Part shown: one piece after another, positions 1-6,868 of the stretch
How the letters are laid out: each line of letters opens with the position of its first letter
How positions within the stretch are numbered: position 1 is the stretch's first letter
DNA from: an uncultured Odoribacter sp.
GTDB lineage: Bacteria > Bacteroidota > Bacteroidia > Bacteroidales > Marinifilaceae
DNA length: 7,007 bases
Assembly: GCA_905204385.1 (NCBI GenBank)
Contig: CAJKZL010000155.1
Coordinates: forward strand, 1 to 7,007
Direction: 5' to 3'
The notes under the pieces: model-generated
Databases searched by the model: none
What the model saw: only the letters and a program-made list of their open reading frames with translations
What the model was told of the DNA's origin: nothing
Program-made: the position numbers and the translations under genes

Positions 1-1
1 G

Positions 2-400
2 CAACTGCTGGAAGCCGGGGCTTGGGAACGGATGGGCTTCGAGTTGCAGGCAGCAGAAAAAGAAGGACAAAGGGACCTGAAAGCTCCCGAACTGATCTAT
101 GTGGAGGAGACCGGACCCTGGTTGCAGCAGTTACCGGAAGCTGTGGAAGTGGTCGTGCCTGTTGCCGTATGGAGGAGTGACCGGGTATACCGGGACCGGC
201 TCTGTCCTTTCCTCGGTGTTGCCGATTATCTCTCCGAAAGGAATTTCCCGGAAGGGCAGCGACTTTTTGTGCAAATCACTTCTTTGAGTGAGTTGGATGA
301 ATTGCTGATGGATCGGTTGAAGCAAAATGCGAATGCTGTCCCGGTGTTGGATCTCGGGGCCCGTTATCAGTCTTACCGGAAAGCTTTTACGCGATTGTAG
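2..400 (+). CDS. ispG: IspG (4-hydroxy-3-methylbut-2-enyl diphosphate synthase), internal fragment ending at an in-frame TAG; 5' end outside the window
   Basis: This is the middle part of a large IspG (GcpE), which reductively converts methylerythritol cyclodiphosphate to HMBPP in the cytoplasmic MEP pathway. The frame is already open at the first complete codon (position 2), so the gene starts upstream; the ATG at 32 is internal. The fragment has no iron-sulfur cysteine motif. It precedes the [4Fe-4S] domain, which lies in the same frame from 401 on. Bacteroidota, Chlamydiae and plants have a three-domain IspG (TIM barrel A, inserted A* domain, B domain) of about 600-700 residues, and this fragment fits the A* region. 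Its end (VPVLDLGARYQSYRKAF) runs smoothly into the next segment (GVVNRVYIRLILEGEE) across the stop codon. That makes this one gene with a nonsense codon rather than two genes. The fragment alone would lack the catalytic cluster. The identity rests mainly on the downstream part. Confidence 0.8.
   Translation, partial: QLLEAGAWERMGFELQAAEKEGQRDLKAPELIYVEETGPWLQQLPEAVEVVVPVAVWRSDRVYRDRLCPFLGVADYLSERNFPEGQRLFVQITSLSELDELLMDRLKQNANAVPVLDLGARYQSYRKAFTRL
398..400 (+). other. In-frame amber (TAG) codon interrupting ispG
   Basis: The TAG lies between two open segments in the same frame: 2-397, and 401 to the TGA at 899-901. No base needs to be added or removed to join them, so it is a nonsense codon and not a frameshift. 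TAG is one substitution away from codons for Gln, Lys, Glu, Leu, Ser, Trp and Tyr. The local context is TTG TAG GAT. An AGGA at 399-402 lies 7 bases before the GTG at 410 and could allow reinitiation. A true mutation, suppression, reinitiation or a base-call error cannot be told apart from this sequence. Confidence 0.85.
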
Positions 401-409
401 GATTATGGA

Positions 410-901
410 GTGGTCAACCGGGTGTATATCCGTCTGATCCTTGAAGGGGAAGAGCAGGAGCATCTTGCCTTGGTGGCTGCTTCCCAGTTGGGGGGATTAT
501 TTCTGGACCGCTTACCGGACGGCATCTGGCTGAGTACTCCGGGGCTAGGGGATAAGGAGTATGCGATGGAACTCGCCCGGAATATATTGCAGTCGGCAGG
601 AGTAAGGCGGTATAAAGCCGAATTTATCAGTTGTCCGGGTTGCGGCCGCACTTTGTTCGATTTGCAGGGAGCTGTCGCTAAAGTGAAACAGGCCTTCGGC
701 CAACTGAGCAGCCTGAAGATTGCTGTGATGGGATGTGTGGTAAACGGACCGGGGGAGATGGGAGATGCCGATTATGGTTATGTAGGGGCCGGTAATGGGA
801 AAGTGAATTTATACAAGGGGAAACAAATGGTGCGTGCCGCCATACCTGAGGAAGAGGCTATTGCAGCCTTGCGTGAACTGATAGACAGGGATAACGGCTG
901 A
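410..901 (+). CDS. ispG: IspG C-terminal part with the [4Fe-4S] domain
   Basis: This is the C-terminal 163 residues of IspG, counted from a GTG at 410 that could serve as a restart; the frame is open from 401. The three cluster cysteines are visible: Cys75 and Cys78 in CPGCGRT, and Cys109 in CVVNGPGE. The glutamate seven residues after the third cysteine (Glu116) matches the fourth ligand known in the family (E. coli Cys270, Cys273, Cys305, Glu312). The GDADYGYVGAGNGKVNLYKG stretch and a PEEEAI-type helix at the end are typical of Bacteroidota IspG. The segment LGGLFLDRLPDGIWLS just before the domain closes the A* barrel. In the family, the active site forms between the TIM barrel of one subunit and the cluster domain of the other. 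A separately translated cluster domain is therefore conceivable, but I know of no precedent. The simplest reading is the 3' half of one gene interrupted at 398. Confidence 0.9.
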   Translation: MVNRVYIRLILEGEEQEHLALVAASQLGGLFLDRLPDGIWLSTPGLGDKEYAMELARNILQSAGVRRYKAEFISCPGCGRTLFDLQGAVAKVKQAFGQLSSLKIAVMGCVVNGPGEMGDADYGYVGAGNGKVNLYKGKQMVRAAIPEEEAIAALRELIDRDNG

Positions 902-930
902 TACCCGCTTGTTCCGGAAAAAATGGATTG

Positions 931-951
931 CTCCTGGCTTCGGACCAGGAG
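931..951 (+). terminator. Hairpin after ispG, possible terminator
   Basis: A perfect 7-bp stem (CTCCTGG at 931-937, CCAGGAG at 945-951) encloses a 7-nt loop, 29 bases after the ispG stop. No T-run follows directly, but six T's occur at 967-972, next to a 3-bp GCG-TTAT-CGC mini-stem. An A-run near 918-923 could pair with those T's and lengthen the structure. It would separate ispG from the transporter gene. The delayed T-tract makes the terminator call tentative. Confidence 0.4.
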
Positions 952-1007
952 AGTGTGCGTTATCGCTTTTTTGTAAGCAAATTTCAATTGAATTAAAAAA
1001 TTATTTT

Positions 1008-2384
1008 ATGGCAGAACAGACTCCTCTAACGTTAGGAACGGAGGATATCCGTAAATTATTGATGCGTTATGCCGTACCGGCTATTGTCGCCATGACGGCC
1101 GCTTCGCTCTATAATATGATGGACAGTATTTTTATCGGACATGGTGTGGGTCCATTGGCGATAGCCGGATTAGCGGTCACTTTTCCTTTTATCAATCTGG
1201 CCGCTGCTTTCGGGTCGTTGGTGGGAGTGGGGGCTTCGACCCTGGTGTCGGTGAAGATGGGACAGAAGGATTTAAAAAGCGCCGAAGCGGTTTTAGGCAA
1301 TGTGCTTTTGCTGAATGGAGTGATCGGACTGGTTTTTATGACGGTTTGCCTGATTTTTTTAGATCCCATCCTATACTTTTTCGGGGCGAGTGCCGAAACC
1401 TTGCCTTATGCGAGGGATTATATGAAAGTGATATTGTATGGCAATCTGATCACCCATATTTATATGGGATTGAACGAGGTGATGCGTGCTTCCGGTTATC
1501 CCCAGCGGGCTATGGCTGCCACTTTGTTTGCGGTGGCCATCAACGGAGTGTTGAACGCTCTGTTTATTTTTGTACTGGGTATGGGGATTAAAGGAGCGGC
1601 CCTGGGGACGATCTGCGCTCAGTTTCTGGCTTTGCTGGGAGTGCTGATGCATTTTTCGAGCCGGAAAAGTTTTATCCGTTTTCAACGGGATATTTTTGAC
1701 ATCAAATGGCACACCATTGTCAGCATGCTGGCCATCGGTTTGTCGCCCTTCCTGATGAATATTTGTAGTTGTCTGGTGGTTATGCTTGTGAATAATGGGC
1801 TTAAAAACCATGGAGGGGATATGTATATCGGTGCTTACGGGATCTTTAACGGGGTTGTCTTTCTTTTTATCATGATCGTCATGGGCTTTAATCAAGGGAT
1901 GCAGCCGATTGCGGGGTATAATTTCGGAGCCCGGCAAACGGCAAGGGTATTTCAGATTTTGAAGTACACCATTTTGTGCGGCACGACGGTGACTACGATA
2001 GGATTTCTGGTTTGTCAGATTTTTCCCCGGACGATCATCCGCTTGTTTACCACCGACGAGGCCTTGATCGATCTGGCCGAACATGGAATGAGGCTTATCC
2101 TGCTGATGTTGCCGGTAATCGGTTTCCAAATGGTTTCGACCAGTTTTTTCCAGTCTATCGGTATGGCCGGAAAAGCGATCTTTTTGTCTTTGACCCGTCA
2201 GTTGATTTTCCTGATCCCCTGTTTGTTTATCCTTCCCGCTTATTATGGTCCGGACGGAGTGTGGGGAAGCTTTCCCGTTGCGGATGCCTTGTCGACGATT
2301 ACCACGGGATTGATGTTGGGATGGCAATTGAAGAAATTTAAAGCCGGGGGATTGTATAATACAAAAGATTCGGTAGCTTTGTAG
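1008..2384 (+). CDS. MATE-family multidrug efflux transporter (MepA/NorM-like)
   Basis: This is a 458-residue inner-membrane antiporter of the MATE family, which exports cationic drugs or metabolites using a Na+ or H+ gradient. The length matches the usual 440-480. The protein is hydrophobic throughout, with about 12 membrane segments in two homologous MatE halves. The first half has the family stretch MMDSIFIGHGVG (37-48) and SLVGVGASTLVSVKMGQKD (70-88). The second has NQGMQPIAGYNFGAR (295-309), the strongest family signature. QSIGMAGKA (382-390) is also typical. The start is placed at the ATG at 1008 because the protein MAEQTPLTLG then begins as family members do. The frame is open 33 codons further upstream, but that stretch is not membrane-like and covers the hairpin at 931-951. 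No good Shine-Dalgarno is visible, as is usual in this phylum. The gene is followed 39 bases later by a kinase-like gene, so co-transcription is likely. The substrate cannot be told. Confidence 0.93.
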   Translation: MAEQTPLTLGTEDIRKLLMRYAVPAIVAMTAASLYNMMDSIFIGHGVGPLAIAGLAVTFPFINLAAAFGSLVGVGASTLVSVKMGQKDLKSAEAVLGNVLLLNGVIGLVFMTVCLIFLDPILYFFGASAETLPYARDYMKVILYGNLITHIYMGLNEVMRASGYPQRAMAATLFAVAINGVLNALFIFVLGMGIKGAALGTICAQFLALLGVLMHFSSRKSFIRFQRDIFDIKWHTIVSMLAIGLSPFLMNICSCLVVMLVNNGLKNHGGDMYIGAYGIFNGVVFLFIMIVMGFNQGMQPIAGYNFGARQTARVFQILKYTILCGTTVTTIGFLVCQIFPRTIIRLFTTDEALIDLAEHGMRLILLMLPVIGFQMVSTSFFQSIGMAGKAIFLSLTRQLIFLIPCLFILPAYYGPDGVWGSFPVADALSTITTGLMLGWQLKKFKAGGLYNTKDSVAL

Positions 2385-2423
2385 AACGGTTAGCCTAAAG
2401 CTGAAATTTAAAATCGAGAGAAT

Positions 2424-3038
2424 ATGGAAAAGGTCGTGATAACGATAGGGCGGCAATTCGGGAGCGGAGGCCGGACTATCGGTAAGAAATTGGCAGAACA
2501 GATGGGAATTGCCTATTATGATAAGGAACTGATCAATCTGGCTTCGAAAGAAAGCGGCATCTGCGGAGAGTTCTTCGAGAAAGCAGACGAAAGGAATTCA
2601 GGAAGTTTACTGAAGGCCCTGGCGATGGGATTTACCATGAATAATGCTATTTTCCAGAGCAACGATTACCTTTCCAACGAATCGTTGTTTCAAATCCAGT
2701 CGGATGTCATCCGTAAAGTTGCTGCTGAAGGCTCCTGCGTTTTGGTGGGACGTTGTGCGGATTATATTCTGAGGGAGGAAAAAGATTGTTTCAATGTTTT
2801 CATCAGCGCCAGCGCGGAAGACCGCATCCGGCGGACGATGGAATATAATCACACGGATGAAAAGGAAGCTGCGGAGTTTATCCGTAAAGCAGATAAATCC
2901 CGGGCTTCCTATTATAATTATTATACCGATAAGGTGTGGGGTGCCGCCGAATCCTACGATCTTTGCATCGATTCCTCCCGTTATGGCATCGAACGGACGA
3001 TAACGTTTATCCGGGCTTTTGTGGAAGGGAGGTATTAA
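2424..3038 (+). CDS. Cytidylate kinase-like family protein (P-loop kinase)
   Basis: This is a 204-residue cytoplasmic protein of the cytidylate kinase-like family (PF13189 type), common in Bacteroidota and Firmicutes and of unproven substrate. The N-terminus has a beta strand (VVITI, 4-8) followed by the glycine-rich loop GRQFGSGGRT (9-18). The usual Walker A lysine is replaced by Gly-Arg, which is normal for this family. Other family stretches are YYDKELI (31-37), LVGRCADYIL (107-116, central strand and helix) and the lid-like KADKSRASYYNYYTDKVWG (155-173). It is distinct from the true Cmk, so a housekeeping CMP kinase role should not be assumed. The ATG at 2424 gives the expected N-terminus immediately before the P-loop. 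It lies 39 bases after the MATE gene on the same strand and probably shares its transcript. It ends 40 bases before the convergent DUF3078 gene, with no clear terminator in between. Confidence 0.88.
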   Translation: MEKVVITIGRQFGSGGRTIGKKLAEQMGIAYYDKELINLASKESGICGEFFEKADERNSGSLLKALAMGFTMNNAIFQSNDYLSNESLFQIQSDVIRKVAAEGSCVLVGRCADYILREEKDCFNVFISASAEDRIRRTMEYNHTDEKEAAEFIRKADKSRASYYNYYTDKVWGAAESYDLCIDSSRYGIERTITFIRAFVEGRY

Positions 3039-3078
3039 AATCTGTAAGGAGGTCAGGACTTCGTGAATGAATAAATGG

Positions 3079-3960
3079 TTAAAAGGTAAAATTAAAACCG
3101 ACACTCAGTGCTTCCTTGAATTGAAGGCGGGGCCCTTTCGTTCCGTCCTTTTGGGTGATTTTCGTGTCATTGTCGTAGATCATATTCGTGGTCAGGGTAG
3201 TGGCGAACCAGTTGTTGATCGTCATGACCAATTGAACGTCCCAGGTGATGTCTATGTTTTGGGGATCTTTCAAGTAATTGGAGTAAAAACTCAAACGCGA
3301 GAAGATGGTCATGTTTTTCAGGAATTCATACCTCGCTTCCATCCGGAGATTGGCGACGAAATCCGAGAAAAAGTGATTCCCGGGGCTTACGCCGAACTGT
3401 CCTTCGTCCGAAAGTATTTTACTGGTGACAAACGTACCCCTCCAGGTTGCCGGTGTCAGCGTAGCGGTAAACCATGGCCTGATGGTCCAGGTAAGGCCGG
3501 CTCCGAGTAATAAATAGCCCGGCGACATAAACCGCGAAATATAAGTCCTCGGGTCGGTATTATAGTCGTATCCTATGGCAAATTGTGTCTGGAAAGTCAA
3601 CAATCCGCTCAGGTATAGGTGTTTTCTTAATTCATATCCATAAATGGACGATAAGTAAATCTTATCGTTTGTCTTTTTGGTTCCGTCGCTCTTGGTTTTG
3701 TTCAGACCATAATCCAGTTCCAGCCGGTTGTGGAGGAGATGACGCAATTTTTTATAGTCGGCAAAATAACTGAACTGTAGGTTGAGCCCAACCGTATTGT
3801 CTCCTCCGGCAGCCCAACTGCTGAGGCTTACCTGGTTTAAATTGATGCCCATATTCCCTCCTCTCTTCCAGGTGGTATCCAGGCCGGGTTGGGCGAATGC
3901 CGGAAATAAAATTCCGCTTGCTATGACTAGGATCAGTGCATAAATTCCTTTGCGTATCAT
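3079..3960 (-). CDS. DUF3078 domain-containing protein, predicted outer-membrane beta-barrel
   Basis: This 293-residue secreted protein belongs to the Bacteroidota family DUF3078, whose function is unknown. Residues 1-24 form a signal peptide: basic MIRKG, then a hydrophobic core, then AFA-Q with likely signal peptidase I cleavage around residue 23/24. The mature protein opens with the family stretch NLNQVSLSSWAAGGDNTVGL (40-59). It continues with alternating hydrophobic and aromatic strands, and ends in FNFTF. A C-terminal Phe after such a strand is the usual signal for BAM-dependent outer-membrane insertion. The frame is open upstream to an ATG at 4107. I chose the start at 3960 because it places the signal peptide at the N-terminus; the upstream 49 residues are charged and unlike the family, and would overlap the divergent gene. 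It is transcribed away from the YeaQ-like gene, with 140 bases between starts, and convergent with the kinase-like gene. A structural or transport role in the outer membrane is inference. Confidence 0.88.
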   Translation of the reverse strand: MIRKGIYALILVIASGILFPAFAQPGLDTTWKRGGNMGINLNQVSLSSWAAGGDNTVGLNLQFSYFADYKKLRHLLHNRLELDYGLNKTKSDGTKKTNDKIYLSSIYGYELRKHLYLSGLLTFQTQFAIGYDYNTDPRTYISRFMSPGYLLLGAGLTWTIRPWFTATLTPATWRGTFVTSKILSDEGQFGVSPGNHFFSDFVANLRMEARYEFLKNMTIFSRLSFYSNYLKDPQNIDITWDVQLVMTINNWFATTLTTNMIYDNDTKITQKDGTKGPRLQFKEALSVGFNFTF

Positions 3961-4100
3961 GTTGTCGTTTTTCGGTGGTGTACGCAAACAGGAATAAGAA
4001 TGTTCTGTCGGATTGCGACGGATGTCCGGGATTGTTGTAACCTTTTTCTTCCTTTCGGGGTAAAAATCAGAAAAGTTTAACCACATTAAATCAAGGAAGT
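3961..4100. promoter_or_regulatory. Divergent intergenic region (DUF3078 / YeaQ-like)
   Basis: These 140 bases separate two divergent starts and must hold promoters for both. I searched both strands for the Bacteroidota -7 box TAnnTTTG and found no exact copy. The region contains AT-rich patches (near 4061-4090) and TTGTTGTAAC (around 4033), but nothing I can call a defined promoter. An AAGGAAG at 4093-4099 directly before the ATG at 4101 may act as the ribosome binding site of the YeaQ-like gene. Confidence 0.4.
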
Positions 4101-4358
4101 ATGTCATTTTTATGGTTTATAATTATCGGAATCGTGGCCGGTTGGGCTGCAGGTAGAGTGATGAGGGGCGGAGGCTTCGGACTGATCGTGAATTTCCTGG
4201 TGGGGATTGTCGGCAGCCTTTTAGGAGGATGGCTTTTCAGTTTGATAGGATTACATTCGACGGGGGGCATTATCGCCAATCTGATTGTTGCTTTTATCGG
4301 AGCGGTTATTCTATTGTGGATCGTTTCTTTATTCCAGCGGCATCCACATTCCCGCTAG
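4101..4358 (+). CDS. GlsB/YeaQ/YmgE family small membrane protein (transglycosylase-associated family)
   Basis: This is an 85-residue integral inner-membrane protein of the GlsB/YeaQ/YmgE family (PF04226), often linked to envelope or general stress responses; its biochemical role is unknown. Three membrane segments are visible: about 3-19 (FLWFIIIGIVAGWAAGR), 27-49 (GLIVNFLVGIVGSLLGGWLFSLI) and 56-79 (GIIANLIVAFIGAVILLWIVSLFQ). They carry the glycine-rich GxxxG-like spacing typical of the family. The tail QRHPHSR is basic. The length is the usual 80-90. The ATG at 4101 follows an AAGGAAG stretch, with the expected MSFLWFIIIG start. The gene is monocistronic as far as can be seen. A long palindrome starts 62 bases after its TAG and may end its transcript. 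The older name transglycosylase-associated does not mean that it is an enzyme. Confidence 0.9.
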   Translation: MSFLWFIIIGIVAGWAAGRVMRGGGFGLIVNFLVGIVGSLLGGWLFSLIGLHSTGGIIANLIVAFIGAVILLWIVSLFQRHPHSR

Positions 4359-4420
4359 GGAATTTGTGCAGAATGTATCCCGGCCAGATCGGCGCAAAGG
4401 GATGTTTGGCCCAGGGATCG

Positions 4421-4524
4421 GCTTACATTGCGTCGCTATACCGGCGCTACACCGACGTTACAGGAGCGCTCAGGAACGTCCCTGCAACGCCGGTGTAGCG
4501 ACTGTGTAGCGACGCGGTGTAAGC
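4421..4524. repeat. REP-like 104-nt imperfect palindrome
   Basis: The outer ends GCTTAC (4421-4426) and GTAAGC (4519-4524) pair. Pairing continues inward through GCGTCGCTA / TAGCGACGC, CGCTACACCG / CGGTGTAGCG and CAGG / CCTG (4461-4464 with 4481-4484), all about the same centre at 4472/4473. Mismatches are scattered and several are compatible with G-U pairs. The right arm holds two direct copies of GTGTAGCGAC (4493-4502 and 4504-4513). The element lies between genes, directly after a stop codon. This fits a REP-type or other dispersed palindromic element, and it could also end transcription. Whether it is dispersed in the genome cannot be seen from one copy. Confidence 0.75.
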
Positions 4525-4694
4525 GTATGTCTTAGGAAGCCTGGTAGAAGTCTTGGCGAAAAGGAAAGTCCCACGAGGAATTCGGGTCCTGATTTTCCGC
4601 ATAAAGTGATGTCCCGATCGTCCTCATTCGATGCCGGTAAAAAAATGGAATGAAAAAAAATTGTCAAAAAAGCAGAAAATTAAAATAAAATTAA

Positions 4695-4712
4695 TATCAT
4701 TGTGCAATCGAT
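4695..4712 (+). promoter_or_regulatory. Promoter-like site of the peptidase gene with the 13-mer TTGTGCAATCGAT
   Basis: TATCATTG (4695-4702) matches the Bacteroidota -7 consensus TAnnTTTG at all but one position and sits in AT-rich DNA. The 13-mer TTGTGCAATCGAT (4700-4712) overlaps its end. It would cover the transcription start, some 45-50 bases before the ATG at 4756. The same 13-mer at the same offset from a -7-like box occurs at 6874-6886. No clear -33 TTG is found at the usual spacing, which would be consistent with a promoter needing an activator. GCAATCGAT also resembles one half of a LacI-type operator (TGCAATCGATTGCA), but the second half is degenerate here. Confidence 0.5.
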
Positions 4713-4755
4713 AGAATGGGCCGTTTTTTCCGTATAACATCTTTAAAAAGTGGTT

Positions 4756-6711
4756 ATGGTTTGCAGAATAATATTGATTTTGATTGCTTTTTGCTCCTGT
4801 TGGTGGGAAGCAAAAGGACAGGAGTACACTATCCGCAAGGTTGAGATTCCCGATACCGTAGAGGAAATAATTAAAACATGGCCAGGATTAGTCGGTGACA
4901 GAGAAAAACGGCTGGAGGATTTTCCCGTTTGCATCGAAGGGGTCTATCGTCCCATGCACTCTTCTTCCCGTTTCTCCCTGACCGGACATCGTCCCTGGTT
5001 TTCCACAGGTTTATATGCCGCTCCGGGAGAAATTATCACCGTAACGAAACCGGCATCCTTGAAGGGTAAAAAGGTAATGTGCAGGATAGGAGCTTCCGGG
5101 AGCATCCTCCGTGCTAAAAACAAGCCCTGGAAGCGTTTGCCGAAAACTTTCGAAGTAAAAGAGCTCAAGGATGAGGATACCACCTGCCTGTATAATATCA
5201 ATGGGGGAAATATTTACATCATACCGGAAGAACCCTTTAACCGGCCGGAGACGTTCCGGATCAGCGGTGCGGTGAAATCGCCTGATTTTGTATTGGGGAA
5301 AACCGATCCGGAACAATGGAAAAAAGAAATAGATGCTACTACGGTTCCTTTTGCGGAGATCGCGTGCACTCGATTGATCTGGTCGATATCGACTAAAATT
5401 CTGAAAGAACTGATAGATCCCGTAGCGCTGATGCAATTTTACGAAGAGGCCTTGAGGACGGATTTTAATGCCTTTCACGGTCTTTCCGATACCGCATCTA
5501 CCTGGCTACACCGTTCTCCGGAGTTTCCTTCCCGTTGTGTACAGGACATCCAGATTCATGCCGGTGCTGCTTATGCCAGCTATCCTTCTATGTTCGGAGG
5601 CGACCGTTATGCCAAACGGGCGGTGAGCCTGGAAAGAATGCAGAACGAAGGCGAATCTTGGGGGTTTTACCACGAAGTGGGGCATACCTATCAGGTGGCC
5701 TGCTGGAAGTGGGGAGCTTTAGGGGAAGTATCGAATAATTTTCATGCACTTTATGCCGGAAATCGGTTGCGCAACTCCTGGGGCGAAAGCCGTACCGGGA
5801 AATGGCAGGGATATATCGATCAATGGAAAAAGGTCGATATGTCGGAAAGAAACTTCGATACCGGATTAAATCACGACAGTCGTTTGGTCCCCTTTTGCCA
5901 GTTGGCCCAGCAATTGGGTTGGAGGTTGTATGCTTATCTGAGTAAGTGTGCCCGGGAATTGCCCGATCCGGTGGCGGAAGTAGTTACTTCCTCGGACGAC
6001 TGCCGGAGAGAGTTTTTTTGCAAACGGGTATGCGAATACGCTCAGGCCGATTTGCGTCCTTTTTTCGATTTCTGGGGAATTAAATACGGTCCTTTTGCTG
6101 CGGCGGACATGGCTGCTTTACCGGAATATACGGGGGAAAAAGTCTGGGAAAAATGGGATGCTTCCCGGATACCGGATTGTTTTGGGGTGCGGACGCCGAA
6201 AATTAAGCTTAGGGATGACGATTATGCCTTGATTCCGGGGGAAACCGACCGGTCTCTCTGGAAAATCCTGCCTTCCGGGTGCAGATATTATCTGACGGCA
6301 GGCGGAGATAGCCGGCCGGAAAATATGCTGGATGGGAATCCTGCAAGCTGTTGGGCTACTCCTGTATTAAAACGTCCCCTGTACGATAAACATCCTGTCA
6401 TCGTTATCGATATGGGAAAAGAAGAGACCTTCAATTTTATCGTATACCGGAGCAAACGCTTCCATTCCGCAAGGATAAATTGCCGGAAGTTTAAATTGGA
6501 AGTAAGCAGCCGGCCTCGGGGAAGATGGAAAAAAGTAGGAAAATTCGAAAGCGATCAACCCCTGGGAGCAAAAGATGTCGTTATCGATTTAGACCGGCCT
6601 TTTACAGGACGTTTCCTAAGATTAACCCTGTTGGAAGGTTTCAGCCAGGAAGGAAAAAATTTAACACCCGGATCCGCTTGTGTTGCTGAATTTAAAATCG
6701 GGAAAAGATGA
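4756..6711 (+). CDS. Secreted M60-like zinc metallopeptidase with C-terminal F5/8 type C (discoidin) domain
   Basis: This 651-residue exported protein belongs to the M60-like (enhancin-related, PF13402) peptidases, several of which cleave O-glycosylated mucin-type proteins. The zinc motif HEVGH is at 306-310, with Glu307 as the catalytic base, and GALGE supplies the third ligand candidate Glu324 (HExxH-x13-E). The preceding WGFYHE and the following NNFHALYAGNRLR fit the family. Before the catalytic core, about 65-160 is a beta-rich part with the typical STGLYAAPGEIITVT and NINGGNIYIIPEEP. From about 505 to the end is a discoidin-like (CBM32-type) domain, with ENMLDGNPASCWATP, VIVIDMGKEETFNFIVYR and FTGRFLRLTLLEG; such domains usually bind glycans. 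Residues 1-21 form a signal peptide with possible cleavage after AKG. Cys13 and Cys15 lack a good lipobox, so lipidation is unlikely but not excluded. I chose the ATG at 4756 over the in-frame GTG at 4750. It stands alone, without a susC/susD pair. Cleavage of host mucins is inferred. Confidence 0.92.
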   Translation: MVCRIILILIAFCSCWWEAKGQEYTIRKVEIPDTVEEIIKTWPGLVGDREKRLEDFPVCIEGVYRPMHSSSRFSLTGHRPWFSTGLYAAPGEIITVTKPASLKGKKVMCRIGASGSILRAKNKPWKRLPKTFEVKELKDEDTTCLYNINGGNIYIIPEEPFNRPETFRISGAVKSPDFVLGKTDPEQWKKEIDATTVPFAEIACTRLIWSISTKILKELIDPVALMQFYEEALRTDFNAFHGLSDTASTWLHRSPEFPSRCVQDIQIHAGAAYASYPSMFGGDRYAKRAVSLERMQNEGESWGFYHEVGHTYQVACWKWGALGEVSNNFHALYAGNRLRNSWGESRTGKWQGYIDQWKKVDMSERNFDTGLNHDSRLVPFCQLAQQLGWRLYAYLSKCARELPDPVAEVVTSSDDCRREFFCKRVCEYAQADLRPFFDFWGIKYGPFAAADMAALPEYTGEKVWEKWDASRIPDCFGVRTPKIKLRDDDYALIPGETDRSLWKILPSGCRYYLTAGGDSRPENMLDGNPASCWATPVLKRPLYDKHPVIVIDMGKEETFNFIVYRSKRFHSARINCRKFKLEVSSRPRGRWKKVGKFESDQPLGAKDVVIDLDRPFTGRFLRLTLLEGFSQEGKNLTPGSACVAEFKIGKR

Positions 6712-6868
6712 TTCTTTGTTATAAATGCCTTATTGTTAGTAAATTAAATTTCTTGAGAAGATGAGTGTAATTCTTGGATAATTTTAAAAATTGTCTGTTT
6801 ATTTTTCAGAATCGTCTATTGTGTTCTAATTTTTTATGGTTTTAAAATAATAATTAAAATATCTTTAA

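Larger units (their letters stand above)
4359..4755. other. Intergenic region between the YeaQ-like gene and the M60-like peptidase gene
   Basis: About 400 bases hold no credible gene. The first part (to about 4640) is GC-rich and contains a 104-nt palindrome. The second part (about 4640-4755) is AT-rich and carries the likely promoter of the peptidase gene. Short open frames crossing this region in several frames are products of the GC-rich palindrome. They show no family resemblance, no conserved start context and no useful codon bias. Confidence 0.7.

Noticed and set aside
380..415. Frameshift as the cause of the ispG split
   Set aside because: Both segments are in the same frame with only the TAG between them; no indel is needed.
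909..1007. N-terminal extension of the MATE protein from the TTG at 909
   Set aside because: The extra 33 residues are not family-like and span the hairpin at 931-951. The ATG at 1008 gives the normal start and length.
1371..2456. A 361-codon open frame on the minus strand opposite the MATE transporter
   Set aside because: It is rich in Gln, His, Arg and Pro with no family resemblance, and fully antisense to a well-recognised membrane protein. It is the usual shadow of a hydrophobic gene.
3961..4107. Upstream start (4107) for the DUF3078 protein
   Set aside because: It would put 49 charged residues before a clear signal peptide and overlap the start of the divergent gene. The ATG at 3960 is better.
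398..4358. Genome-wide reassignment of TAG to an amino acid
   Set aside because: The MATE gene (2382-2384) and the YeaQ-like gene (4356-4358) both end with TAG at normal family lengths, so TAG works as a stop here. Only local read-through or suppression remains possible.
4421..4524. CRISPR array or tRNA-like structure
   Set aside because: There are only two adjacent 10-base direct copies and no regular spacers, and no cloverleaf or anticodon arm. It is a palindrome.
4229..4667. Several short open frames on both strands around the palindrome
   Set aside because: They arise from GC-rich palindromic DNA, overlap each other in all frames and resemble no protein family.
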